Shown here: positions 12,555-24,255 of the stretch, piece by piece
How the letters are laid out: the number at the start of each line of letters is the position of its first letter
How positions within the stretch are numbered: the first letter of the stretch is position 1
Assembly: GCA_001600455.1 (NCBI GenBank)
Contig: BCKC01000002.1
Span: 3,920,171 to 3,984,170, forward strand
Reading direction: 5' to 3'
Source: Endocalyx cinctus
Taxonomy: Eukaryota; Ascomycota; Sordariomycetes; Amphisphaeriales; Apiosporaceae
Length of the DNA: 64,000 nucleotides
Notes under the pieces: generated by a model
Told to the model about the DNA's origin: nothing
Databases searched by the model: none
Seen by the model: the letters and a program-made list of their open reading frames with translations, nothing else
Program-made: the position numbers and the translations under genes

Positions 12555-15500
12555 ATGGATCCGCTTTCTATCTCGGCCTCAGCCATTACGCTGATCCAGG
12601 CAGCAGGAAGTGTAAGAATCTCTCTATCTCTTTCCGAGTCCTAAATTCGCTCTCTCGTCGGGCGCAACATCTTATGTTTTGTTGGTCAGCCGAGGAGGAA
12701 AAAAAGTTAACGAGGCGAAATTTGTATAATAGGTTACCAAAACGCTGTACAATTTCGTCCAATCGATGCGCGGCGCCGATGCGCAAATTTCATCATTATG
12801 TCAGGAACTTGTCAACCTAACCGGATTTTTGAAGGCCGTCGACGGAACCTTGAAGGGGTGTCGGGGCGCCTTTGATTTAGCCTTGGTGGAAGATGATTTA
12901 TGTCATCAGAGTGAGCTGGCTCTGTCAGATTGCCATGTCACCCTGAATGAATTGAGTAATTTGGTGAACAAGATCAAAGATACGGCTAGAGCAAAGGGGT
13001 TGGGATGGAGGGCGCGGGCTGCGTTGGATCTAAATGTTCATACGGCCGAGATCGAGAGTTTTCGAGACAAGATACATAAGTCCAATTGGGCACTCCAAAC
13101 TTTACTGCAGACTATTAACGTGTAAGTTTCGTAATTTCCATCCCTCTTTACCTCCCCCACGTAAGCTTGCATGTCTAACAAAATTGATCCAGCTCTATAT
13201 CTTTAAGGAACAAAGCATCACAAGAGACTATTCTCTTTGAGCTCGAGAGGCTCAAGTCATCCATTGACGAAGCTCTCCGAGCATCTCTCCGCCCCAGCAG
13301 CGGATTTTACCACAAAGACGGTAGCCCATCCAGCGCCCGAGTAGCGCGAAATCTCCGGAATCTGGCCGAAGCGGCCAAGCACTTCCACTCGGCCGCGAGT
13401 TCGACGGCGGGGACCATCTCCGACGGTAGCTCCACGCGGGGCCGAACGAACCCCGCCGTCGCGCTCAGCCTGATGGGCGACTTCCCGGAATTCAGGCGGC
13501 AGAGGGTGGTCGAGTTCATCCGTCAGAGCCACAGCGTGTCGTCGGACTCTCGATCCCCCGTCAGGGGCGCTTCTTCCCCGCGACGTACCTCCCTGAGCAG
13601 ACCGCTTTCGATCCATATCCCCCCGCAGGAAAGCGCGCCGATCACGGGGTCGACCGTGTCGAACGAAGAAGACGACGAAGACGAGGCTGAGTTCGAGAGG
13701 TTGTTCCTGGATGGCCTCGAAGAGCTTATCAGAGATCGCATCGGACAGCACGACTATAGAAAAGCGGCCGAGTACCTGGAGATGATGATCAAACGAAAAA
13801 CCGACCAGGGTTCCGAGAGCGCTGATGTAAGGAAATTTCAACTACAACTTGCGCTTTGTTATTTCGTGCTAGGCAAATGGAAGTCGGCCGAGCCAATTGT
13901 GACCTCGTTGAGCAGCGGTACCAAGGCGAATAAGGATCCGATCCTTTGCAACTTTCTGCACGCCTTATCCCTGGCTCATCTCGCGGAATACTCGCTGGAT
14001 TCCGCCCTCGAAAACTGTCGGAAAGCCCACCGCGGTAAGAAAAAGCTGCTGAAAGAAGGTGTCGTAGATGCGAGCGACTACGCCAAGACGTTAGGTCTGC
14101 TGGCGACGGTATTCGACGCAACCGGTGACTACATCCACGCGGAAGTTTTCCGGCGTCAAGTGCCGCCGGAACACCCTTACGTGCATCCGACGAACGCCGT
14201 TGATTTCATCACCGAGGAAACCAATACCTTTGAGACGCTCTTTCAAGGGGCTCGATTCCAGATCGCCGCGTACGAGTTGGACGCCGCTCCGATGGTGAGC
14301 TTTGACCAAATACCTCGGCACGGATCCACCAGGCGTGCGGATATGTCGGCATCCCCTTTAGCGATCAGACTGTCCGACCAGCTGAAGTTCGAGGTCGACA
14401 CGCAAAAGGAAGTGACTTTCGTCTCGGCCGAACCGTCGGTGTCGCCGGTATCGTCGACGAGCCTAGACGCGGACGACGAAGCGTCGAACAGCCCCGTAAC
14501 GCCGATCAAGGAACGGCTCAACCGGATTTTCGGGTCCATCCGGGGACGAAAGGCGGCGGCGTCCGAGGAGGCCGTCGAGGGCGGACCCGATTCTCCGCAA
14601 AATTCGCCGGCCGCGTCGCCGGTGTTATACCAGTGGTTCAAGACGCCGCATCGGTGGCACCCGAAGAAGTCGCGAAACCTGCTGAGGAAGCGCTGCGACG
14701 ACGCGGAGCAGCAGAAGTCGTTCCGGCTCCTCTACATGGAGAGGATGACGCTGGCGAAGCTGCAGGATCCGCTGTACCGCGACCGTCGCCAAGAGACCCT
14801 GTTGATAGGGGAGGATGAGCAGCGAAGCCCTTCCGATGATACGAGGAAGGATGAAAATGTTGAGGTGCAGCCGGCTAACTCGTGCGAAAGGAGACCGATC
14901 GATGATGGTGACCTCAACACGGACTCCAGGCCGGTGGAACTTTGCGATACTGGCTTATCATACAGGGATATCATAGAACGATCAGAAAGGAGGAGTCCTA
15001 CTCATAACGCGGTTGGCACTATTTGGTCAGAGGACAGTACCGACGTTGATTACGACCCATTTGTAATAGAAGATAAGCAGGCCCCGAAGACCTATGAAAG
15101 TTCGCTACAACGTAGCCCCGAGGTTCAGAGCGAGCCAGAACCCAGGCCCAACGAGGAAACCTTTTCGTCGTGCAGCCCCGCTACTACAGTCCCCGTCCTA
15201 GAAGTCCAGACGAAAAAGACTACTTCTCCTGGTCGGAATCTGATAGACGACCATAAGGCCAAATTCATAAGCCAGGTATCCACCATACTAGCCTCCCTAG
15301 CGGCCACGGAAGATCCGGATCGGCATCACATGGCGAAGCTCGAGCTGGAAATACTCCTGCTGGACGCGGACCTGCTCAAGACCGACCCGATCCTCCGAGC
15401 GGATCTACGTCGGGTAGCGAAATCTCTGGAGAACCGGCAGATCCGATGTCTCGATGACGACGAGGATGAGGAGGAGGATCATTTCAGCGACTCCGGGTAC

Positions 15501-16181
15501 GAGTCGGTCGAGCGCGGCGGCGAGAAGGATTCGCCCGACTCGTCGTCTCCCGACGTCTCGGTTCGGAAGGATAGAACCCGCGTAGTGAAGAGGACGCCGT
15601 CTTTGCTGTCGCCCGTGGATAGTAGACGGACAGCAGCTACGACGAAAAGTAGGTGGAAGGAAAAATCCGGGGATCGTCCGTCGAAACCGTCGTGTATTCC
15701 GTCTCCGTCTCCGTCACCGTCAACGATGGATCCCGACGTCTTCGTGCGAGCCCGCGATAAGGTTATACCCCTGTCGATACTTCCGCACGGTACCTCGACT
15801 CTGGGAACATTCGTCCAGTTCTCCGAGACCTTGCTGGCGTCTCCGCAGGCGGCAAAGTTGGAGACGGTATACGAAGCCCCTAAACCCGCGCCTGAACCCG
15901 AACGTGAGCCCGAGCCTGAGGCCGAAGCTGAGACCGAAACCGAAGTCGAAGCCGAGGCGGAATGTCCCGACGAATGGCGTGTCGTGACGGAAGATAACAA
16001 TGACACGACGGAGGAAGCGCGAAGCGAAAATGATAATAGCGGAAGAGGGCTTGTTCCTCCCCCAGACGCTTATAAGGTGAAGAGGTCTAGGTCCGGAAAG
16101 AGATTGCTGCGAAGGAAGATGAAATGGGAGGAAAAGACGAGCTTACTTGAGTTACCTATAGTTGGCTGTGCAGGCACATGA
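12555..16181 (+). CDS. STAND-type N-terminal domain plus TPR-like protein
   Basis: Three exons, 12555-12611, 12733-13121 and 13193-16181, in phase, giving 1144 aa. The N-terminus MDPLSISASAITLIQAAG and the following helical region (to about residue 190) are the fungal N-terminal domain typical of STAND/NLR-like and ankyrin proteins, related to the Helo/SesA group. Residues about 285-460 look like TPR-type helical hairpins (ADVRKFQLQLALCYFVLGKW and a later YAKTLGLLATVFDATGDY). The rest is Ser/Pro- and acid-rich and probably disordered, with a Glu/Ala/Pro dipeptide run near residues 900-925 and a basic C-terminus. I see no Walker A P-loop, so no NACHT or NB-ARC domain. Related proteins act in fungal allorecognition or programmed cell death, and a scaffold or receptor role is inferred only. 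Confidence 0.75.
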
Positions 16182-17421
16182 TCCTTTCAAAATTCCCCCC
16201 TTAATTGATTCTTTTCATATTCCCTATACCAATTTTCTTTTTCATCTTGTTTCAATTAGGATAATATAGAAACCGATATTTTAGGTGTTCTTGGGCGGGT
16301 TATTTCTAGACAACTTGTTTCACGGTTGTCACTTAGTAATTAATTATATATTATACGAATAGAATCAGGAAACAGTACTATTCGAATTTCATCTTCAGTC
16401 CTACCTGTCTGCTTGTCCAGCCGTCTTTGTCTTTACATTAGGGCTGGCATAATTTATTATTATAAGCGCCAGGTAGTTTTAATATACTCCATACCATTAA
16501 TAATACGTTATAGTATACTCGGGGTCGACGGAAGCAGTCTCGATTACCCCCGGCTTTCGGCTTGGGGTCCCTCCTGCAGCTCCGAGGTCGAACCATTCGG
16601 TCGGGTACAGCTGATAATACTTCTTTAACCCCTATTTAACTCCAGGTACTTTATCCCAGATCGGACCCTCCAATAAGTAGAGAATCGACCCTCCTGGTTT
16701 CAATTAGTGAGGATATAGAAAGCTGTTATTAGGCCTAAAGAAAAGTTGAAAAAAAAAAAGTTGTCAACTAGCTAAATATTTTGGAATACTACCTATTAGA
16801 TGAGTTAGCTTTAAAACAAGTCCCTGGTCGATAAAGGTGGTAGCGATTATGTGAAGCAAGTTGTTGGCGAAGATGATGATATAAAGGTTTCTCCCAATGT
16901 AAAAGTTTGGGAGGTGTTCTTAGATAAAATGTAGGGGAACGGGGTACATAGACAGTGGGGGTGAACCCACTTTCCTTCATTATGAATAGGTCATGTGAAA
17001 GATGTGATGATTTTAGGTAGCTGGTAGGTTAGGATACTCTAAAATCCCTACCGGCGATTGCGTCTGTGAAAATTTTAATTGTAAGTATTCATCTTGTCAA
17101 TACTTAAAATTTGTGTATTTGGAAATTTGCGGATCGTATCTTTATTCAAGGACAGGGTAATGGGCACTTTCCTACTCGACCTTGGGAAGTTAGGTCTAGA
17201 TTTAAGCCTCTGCTATTTGCGTGCTTCACAAGTTCAGTGCTCATTTAGAATTAGATACTGGAGATAACGTCATGTCTAATCCACCATACCAAATGTTATA
17301 GACGTCTAACTACATATAGCAAAGACATCTACCGAAAGCCCGAAACCAAGTTAATTATTACCAGACGAAGACGGGGGGAGGCCTGTATGCAGACAAGTGT
17401 GTTTCTTTGGACTTCTTGGCT
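16182..17421. other. intergenic, no gene seen
   Basis: 1.2 kb of AT-rich sequence between the STAND-N gene and the repeat element. There are several A/T tracts and no coding region I can support. Confidence 0.5.
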
Positions 17422-17561
17422 ATGCCTGAGTTTACGAAGGGTCTTCTACACGCCTCTACGGAACCATCTTTAAAAACTCCTGTCGTTTTCTTATCTTCCG
17501 TGTAACGCAGTAAAAATTGTAAACTCAGGACGTTTTGTGGGCTGCAAGCTCACCTCCCGTT
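17422..17561 (+). mobile_element. MITE-like repeat, copy 1
   Basis: A core of 105 bp (17425-17529) starts with CCTGAGTTTAC and ends with its exact reverse complement GTAAACTCAGG, so it has 11-bp terminal inverted repeats. The same sequence occurs in reverse orientation at 48628-48773. Similarity extends about 32 bp beyond the right terminal repeat, to about 17561, and includes GGGCTGCAAGCTCACCT. It carries no coding capacity, which suits a non-autonomous DNA element or a fragment of a larger repeat. It directly abuts the open frame of the broken GH42 gene and apparently replaced that gene's 5' end. Confidence 0.7.
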
Positions 17562-19773
17562 TAACTCCTAGACTTGAAAATGGTACCTTGACGCCCTCGT
17601 TAGACCGTTGGCCCGCCGGTCTCCATCTCGCTGTTGACTCCTATCCGTCACATTGGCCTGATGATGTGTGGGAAACCGACATATCTCAGATGCGGGATGC
17701 TAATATCTCATTTGTGCGCATCAGCGAGTTCGATTGGTCTATATTAGAGCCTTCCGAACGCGTATATAACTTCACCATGCTTGATAAGACGCTTGATCTT
17801 CTAAGGAAATATGAACTAAAAGCTATTATCGGGACCCCGACGGCGTCGCCGCCAAATTGGATAGTGGAAAAGTAGAACATCAACTTCGTCAATTACACAA
17901 ATACGACCTTGATATTTGGATCCCGACGCCATTACAGCTTTTCGTCTTTTGATTATCGGACACTTAGCCAAAAGATTACCAAGAAATTGGCTCAGCGCTA
18001 CGGTCAACATCCATCCGTCGTTGCCTGGCAGCTGGATAACGAGTTTGGATGTCACAGTACCACTCGTAGCTACGATCAGGATGCCGTAAAAAGATTTCGC
18101 ACGTGGTTGAAAGATAAGTATGGCACCATGGAGAATATGAACCAAACTCAAGGCCGAGTTTTCTGGTCATCCCAATACGAAAGCTTCGACGCTGTTCAGC
18201 CTCCCTTCCTCGAGATTTACACAACCAACGAATTACACACGCTGGACTGGTACACCTTCTCATCAGATATGGTAATTGATTTCGCGAAGGAGCAAGCGGT
18301 TATCTTGAGAAAGTATGCCCCGACTCACGCTATTACTACTAACTTCATGGTACCTTTCTCCGACTTTGATTACTACAAGTTTGCTCGCGAAGTCGGAATT
18401 GATCTAGCGACATTTGATAATTACCCCTTAGCTAGCCCATCCGCGTTCTTCTGGCTCTCCGACGAAGAGCTCGCCAACTCGCTGCGGACCGGCCTGCCCG
18501 ACTTTCAGGCGTTGAACCAAGCCTTGTATCGCGGCATCGCCGGTGCGGCGTACAACGCGACGTCCGGCCCCTTCGGCATCATGGAAATGCAGCCGGGTGT
18601 CTTGAACTGGAACACGTATCGCGTGAGCCCCTGGGAAGGCATGGTGAAGCTCTGGACGCACGAAACTTTCGCGGCGTCGGGTGATCTCGTGAAATACTTC
18701 CGCTAGCGACAGGCGCCGTTTGCCCGGGAACAGACCCTCTCCGGCCTTCATCTGTGGGACTACACGGAAGACCAAGGCATGATCGAGTTGCAAGACTTTG
18801 TCGACGAGCAGTTGGCCAAGCTGCGCGAGTCGGTGGCCGACGAAGACCCTCAAGCCGACGTGGCTTTGATTTTCGACTACGCCTCCATCTGGGTTTGGGC
18901 TATCGAACCTTACGGTGGTTCCTGGGACGTTAAGGAGGCGTCATACACCGACGCGCCAGTCCAATACATCGACCTGCTCTACATATTCTACTCCTCTCTC
19001 CGTCGCTTAGGGCTGCGTATCGACGTGATTGGACCCAACCAATCCCTCGACGGCTACAAAATGGTCGTCGTTCCCAGCATGCCCATCATTCCCGACGCAT
19101 TTAACGCCGCGCTCGCGACATTCAACGGATCCGTCACCTTCGGCCCGCACTCCGGAGCGAAAACCGCCGAGTTCGCTAACGCCCCCGGCCTCAACCCCGG
19201 TAACGGCGCCTTGAGCGAGCGCCTGCCCATGCGCGTGACCCGGGTCGAGACGCCCTCGAGCTACGCGGGTAGCGGCGTGTTGTATAACGGCGCGAACTAC
19301 ACCATCGACGGGCGCGAGGAATGGATCGTCTGCTCGCGGTCGAACGCGACGAGCAACGCGACCATCTCTTACACCTTGCCCCACCGCCCCGGCAAGCCGG
19401 CCGCCTGCGCGAAGGACGGCACTCACTACCTGGCGTTCAAGCCGTCGGTCGACCTTTTGGTGTCTTACCTAGGAAACGTCGCGGCGGAAGCCGGCATCAA
19501 GGATCGTAAGTGAACTTTTCTGCAATTTGATTCTATTCGTAACTTCATTTTTAACTGACATGGATTTCGTCACTAGTGACCGGCAAGCTAGCTAGCAGTG
19601 ATAACGACCTAGGCTCGTCTCTGAGACTTGTCAAGAGGGGCGATCTGGTCTGGGCCTTCAACTATGGAGCTACACCCGTAGATCCTCCGGATATGACTGA
19701 TGAGGACCTTATCCTCGGAGATGATGGAGAACAGATACCGATAGCCGGAGTTCGTGTATATAAGACGCAATAA
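17537..19773 (+). pseudogene. GH42 beta-galactosidase, disrupted by two in-frame TAG codons
   Basis: One reading frame runs 17537-19505 and, after an intron (19506-19576, GTAAGT..TAG), 19577-19773, totalling 722 codons. Two TAG codons interrupt it, at 17873 and 18704. Homology continues in the same frame across both. The second stop sits where GH42 enzymes have a conserved Trp (YFR-x-RQAPFAREQ). Family hallmarks remain: DDVWETDISQM and FDWSILEPSERVYNF at the N-terminal end of the barrel, the acid/base Glu in WQLDNEFGC (codon 169) and the nucleophile Glu in GIMEMQPGVLNW (codon 350). No ATG exists at the 5' end: the frame begins with GTG inside the repeat element, so the start and any signal peptide are missing. 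GH42 enzymes hydrolyse beta-galactosides and are mainly bacterial. The result is most likely a recent pseudogene, and UAG read-through is the less likely alternative. Confidence 0.8.
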
Positions 19774-20019
19774 ATAGGTCTGTAATAGTAATAAACTAAT
19801 ATTAATTGGTTATATTGTTTAAGAGTTGTGCGGCATCTTGCGGGGGTAATATCAAAAAGCATATATTTCATTCCTAGATGTGGCAAAGTGTGAGCAAACT
19901 GCGATATATCAATTGTCGTTGATGAAATGACAAAGCGATACAACTACGACGAGAATTAACGCCCCCCGTCCCCCCCTAATTTCCTATTACAGTAAAGGTC
20001 AAGTGTGCATAATTCATCA

Positions 20020-20814
20020 TCATACAGTTCTAGTTGCCTCAAGGTAAGCAGAACGTATCCAATTAGAGATTTCCACATTAAGATGTCTCTTTATGTTCGT
20101 CCGAATCTCTTCGGACATCTGGTCAGGAAACCAAGGTCCCTGATATATCTCGAATCCCGACCCATCGGGCAAGTCCCTAAGGCCCAAGTGCCCGATACCA
20201 AACTCCAAACCGTCTCTTAAGCTCATACTCGAGAAGGTCTGGATCGAAAACTCCGGCATATCAGGGATATACGAGGGCCTATCTACGGGCGTGCCGTTGA
20301 AATAAGTGACGGGCTGGTCCCCCCAGCTCTCGATCACCCGCGAATATAACCCGATCCCGTTCTCGTCCGTCACGATTAATTCTAGGTAATGTTCCGGATT
20401 GGAAGCCATCAGATCGTTAGGGAATCCCGCTCCCGCCGAGGTGAACCACGACCATAGCGAGCTCGAGCTGAGGACTTCGGGGGAGACGAGAGCGGTCACG
20501 CGGACGGTGACGGGAGCGAAGTACGTAGAGCTCTCTACGATGCGGTGCCAGAACGCGTCAGCTTCGTCTAGGTCGTCTTGAAGGGAGTCGATGATAAGGT
20601 CGGGGCTGAGTCGACTTAGTAGGTGATGTAGGACCTGGCGAGATTGCGATAACTCGATATCTTTTATAGTTTTCATGGTAAGTTCATTGTCGAAGATGAC
20701 TTTTATGTCGGTGTTGGTTTTGCTGTGAACGATATCGGATGTCGGGGGTGGGTTGATAGCGGTTTGGAAACCCATCAATCCTAGAATACTGATGAAAAGG
20801 TGTTGAAATCCCAT
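20020..20814 (-). CDS. hypothetical protein, possibly secreted
   Basis: Single-exon frame of 264 aa starting at the ATG at 20814. I do not recognise the family. The first 20 residues (MGFQHLFISILGLMGFQ) are hydrophobic and could be a signal peptide or anchor. The remainder is soluble in character with aromatic-rich stretches such as EIYQGPWFPDQMSEEI. Base composition and codon use are clearly coding-like (GC-rich third positions in the middle), and the frame is the longest in this interval. It converges with the GH42 pseudogene, 246 bp away. Confidence 0.55.
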   Translation of the reverse strand: MGFQHLFISILGLMGFQTAINPPPTSDIVHSKTNTDIKVIFDNELTMKTIKDIELSQSRQVLHHLLSRLSPDLIIDSLQDDLDEADAFWHRIVESSTYFAPVTVRVTALVSPEVLSSSSLWSWFTSAGAGFPNDLMASNPEHYLELIVTDENGIGLYSRVIESWGDQPVTYFNGTPVDRPSYIPDMPEFSIQTFSSMSLRDGLEFGIGHLGLRDLPDGSGFEIYQGPWFPDQMSEEIRTNIKRHLNVEISNWIRSAYLEATRTV

Positions 20815-21310
20815 CGTGATGGGTTACTGAAAGAGCAATGATTAATTTTATGATTCCAGCCTAAGTGTAAAGAGAGATAGCATGGTTTGTGAACTAGAGG
20901 GAGGTAAACACCTACTCTTTTAAACCTACGATACATTCTTCCTCTACTGCTATCTAAGGGGTGAACTCGTTTGGGTTGCAAGAAATGCGGCCGCGTACGA
21001 CCAGGGGATCCCTACTATCAAGATATTGCTAGGACAAATCAAGATAACAAACTCTGACTCTTGGAGCTCGCCCTGGTACTCTGCATGATAAAACGGCGGC
21101 GAGACGAAAGATACTGAGCGAATTTATATGATAGGACTCGAAATCATTATACGTGCACTTTACTACGCGGAACAACCCGGGGTAAATTACTTACATCTTC
21201 AATCTCGTTATTCAAGAGATGAGATTGTGCTTTGCCAACTTCCGTAACTAAGGGTCATATGGCGTTAGATTGACGAAGCAGGAAGCATTCATTCATAGTT
21301 GAAAAGGGCC

Positions 21311-21353
<43 letters not shown>

Positions 21354-22130
21354 TCTTTACTGCTTCTAACAACTGGTCACACTGAGACTCGGGATTTCCA
21401 CTGTAAGGGATGGTATGGGAGGGGTGGTAGCTTAGTCAACAGTAATGGCATATAAGGGTATGATCTCGTGTAACTAGTTGGAGTTAATCCTTTACATGAT
21501 ACACATCAACCTTGTAGTCATTTGTAAAGCTACAATTAGCCATATATATAGTTATCGTCAGTTTCGTGGGCATATCTTATGCTATTCAGGTGTAATTCGT
21601 GTTAATCCCTTATATCCACCCCTTTTCAGCTTGCCCCACTGTTCTTTACCAGTGCCCCTAACACACAAACACGCACGCATATAAACACAAACCATATCGT
21701 CGATACTTGAATAAAAACTTATCTTTATATGTATAATTCTTTAATGAAAGCAGTATCTATGATAATTATATAACAAATCTGAGCCCAGGTCCCTTGGTGA
21801 GCAAGCTCTCCCATGCTCCCCGAAACAAAAGAAATCCTTTCAATGGAATGACACCAACTCGTAAGAAAAAAAGGAAAAAGGTGTATGGAAATACAGTGAT
21901 GGTTTAGTAAACTCCGCAGTACTCTTCTGCCCACATCCACAGCCAAAAAGAAGAGAGAAAAAAAAATAAGGCAACAAGACTTTCTATCCTCAAACGGCAC
22001 ATTTTCAAAAATTCAGACTACTGAACCAGTAACGGAGTCGCTGTCGCGCCCCGCCGCGCACATGGCAGCAGTTATGAGAAGGGTAGCGAGGAGCCGCAGG
22101 CTCATCTCGAGAAACAGGAACCGAGTGTGG
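20815..22130. other. intergenic with T18/A25 palindrome
   Basis: 1.3 kb without a supported gene. It holds the poly-T/poly-A inverted homopolymer annotated separately. Several short frames are shadows. The interval 22131-22340 belongs to the last exon of the coiled-coil gene on the minus strand. Confidence 0.5.
21311..21353. repeat. T18-A25 homopolymer palindrome
   Basis: Eighteen T are followed directly by twenty-five A, a perfect inverted homopolymer that could fold into an A/T hairpin. It lies between the small hypothetical gene and the coiled-coil gene. Run length may be affected by sequencing error. Confidence 0.85.
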
Positions 22131-24255
22131 TCACTTAGCCGTGGTCTCGAACTTGATGAGACCCTTTTCGCGAGCGACGGAGTAGTGGAGCTCGTCGGGG
22201 CAATTCGGCTTGGTGTAGGCGACTACCATGGTCTTGGTACGTCCTTGGGCTGGGTCGCTGCCGATGTTCTCGTTAGTGACTGGGAAACCGCGTCCGCTGG
22301 CGTATTCAGCGACGAGACTGTGCGTGGTACTTTAAGTTAGCGAAGTTCTCCTTGCAAATGGTAGAATGAAAACTGAACGTATGGATAGGAAAGGATAGTA
22401 GAAGGATTGTTATAGATAATTATACGTACTCCCATACGTTCCCATCGATGCGCTTATGGGTACTTATCAAAGGCAGATGTAACGTCTCTCCCTGCGGATG
22501 TAAACCGGTGGTAGACACCTTCCTCTCGATCGATACGGCCTCATTGTGGTACAGGATCCACTGAATCTGGTAACCATTCTTCGCTCCGTGAGGGTGCTTC
22601 TTCGGCGTGCACAGCAACAAGGACTTGTGATTCTTCCAGTTCTCGGCCTCGACTTTAAGTTTCGCTAGCTCCGCCTCGGCGATCTCAAGCTTGCCTTGTA
22701 GCTCCGCCACGCGACCGGTCGAGATGTCGAGCTGCTTCTTGGCATCCTCCACCTTCGACTTGGCCCACGTGAGCTCGAGCTCGGCGGCGGTGCGCTTACC
22801 GATTTCTGTCTTGAGCTTGATTTCGATTTCTTCCGTCGTGATGGAAGATGAAGAAGAGGAAGAAGATTTGGTAGATGTGGTAGTCGTGGTGGTGGGGTTG
22901 GCGGAGGTGGAGGAGGCGTGGTGGTGATGGCAAGTATGGCTACTTCCGAAGCTGGCGTTGTTGAGCTGCTCTTCGAGCTCCTCCACGCGCGCCGAGTACT
23001 CGTCTCGGGACTTCTCGACCGCGGCGCATCTCGTCTTGATACTTTGCCAGTTGGCGTAGGCGCGCTGATGCTTGGCTTTCCACTCGTCGCACTCCCTCTG
23101 CTTGCAGTGAAATTCGTGCTCCCACTTCTCGATGATGGTCGTCGTCGTGGTGTTCGTCTCCGTCTTGCTGTCGATGATGATCTTCTCGTACTTCTCTTTA
23201 AGGTCAACGATCTTCGTTTCGTGTGACTTCTCGACTTCCTTGATTATCTTCTCGTGGTTCTCTTTGATGATGATGATCTCCTTCTTGTGAGATTCTTTGA
23301 TGTCTTGAATAGTCTTCTCATATTTCTCCATAGTGTTCTCGAAGCGAGAAATCGATTCCTTGAGCTCTTTAACAGTCTTTTCGTACTTCTCCGTAATCTC
23401 CTTAATTTCTTTACGGTGACTTTCCCGAATATCACTGATCTTAGATTCAAATGACGTCTTGATCTCCGTAATTCTTGTTTCGTGGGTTTCTTTTAGCTTG
23501 ATGATGGTTTCATGATGCGATTCCTTCAGATTCTGAATCTTCAATTCGTAGTGTTCCTTCTGCTCTCGGATGGTTTTCTCGTACTTCTCTGAGATCTCCT
23601 TGATGGTTTTCTCATGCTTCTCTATCGTTGACTTCATCGTCTTTTCGTGCTTCTCCGAGATTTCTTTAATAGTTTTCTCGAGTTTGATATTGATCTCCTT
23701 TTCCACGGTTATGCTCTTTTCGAGCCGGATGATCTTTTCCGTTAACTCCTTGCGTTCGTTCTGCAAGACGCATATATCGCCACATTGTCTGCGATAGCAG
23801 CCGCTGAGATGCCTGATGAACTTGCGATACTGCTCATGTTCGACGACAATTTGCTGATAGAAATCTTTTAGAGAGAATGCCTCGACCGAAACGCAGGCAA
23901 GCAGCTCCATCATTTTGGAGAATCTGGTGCTGGCCGTGTAACTGCTCTGTAGCGAGGAAGACCGGAAAGACTTGGTGAAAGAAGACTCTGTGAAGTCCTC
24001 AAAGTTGTGATCATGTAGCATAATGCTGCCAGAATCATGTGAGCCATGATGTCTCAGATCATAAGTCGATAGAGAGTTCTCACTTCGGTCGTAAGGCCAT
24101 ATTCTCGGAGTACTCGGGGTAGGAAGACGGTATAGGATGTCATCGTCAACGGATTCAACGCTCACAGAGACAACAGAAGGTGCTTTAAAAGATTGCAGAT
24201 CAACTTCCGGTTCTGGAGGCATGATTTTGCCTGATGAGAGAGTGAGATGTTCCAT
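22131..24255 (-). CDS. long coiled-coil protein with repetitive EKYEKTIKE-type units
   Basis: Two exons, 24255-22430 and 22317-22131, with a 112-bp GT..AG intron, giving 670 aa. The joined frame crosses the junction as NVWE/D-LVAEYASGRGFP. Residues about 1-110 are Ser-rich. Residues about 165-370 form a highly charged coiled coil built from diverged short repeats (EKHEKTIKEI, EKYEKTIRE, ESHKKEI, ETHETRI). A further coil lies near 385-440. A His/Ser/Thr low-complexity linker follows at about 440-470, then another coil to about 535. The last 130 residues look globular and conserved-like (KKHPHGAKNGYQIQW, RTKTMVVAYTKPNCPDEL). No named domain is recognised. The architecture suggests a structural, cytoskeletal or septal-type scaffold, which is inference from coiled-coil content only. 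Confidence 0.7.

Noticed and set aside
22062..22340. 92-codon plus-strand frame
   Set aside because: It is antisense to the last exon of the coiled-coil gene, which joins in phase to the long upstream exon.
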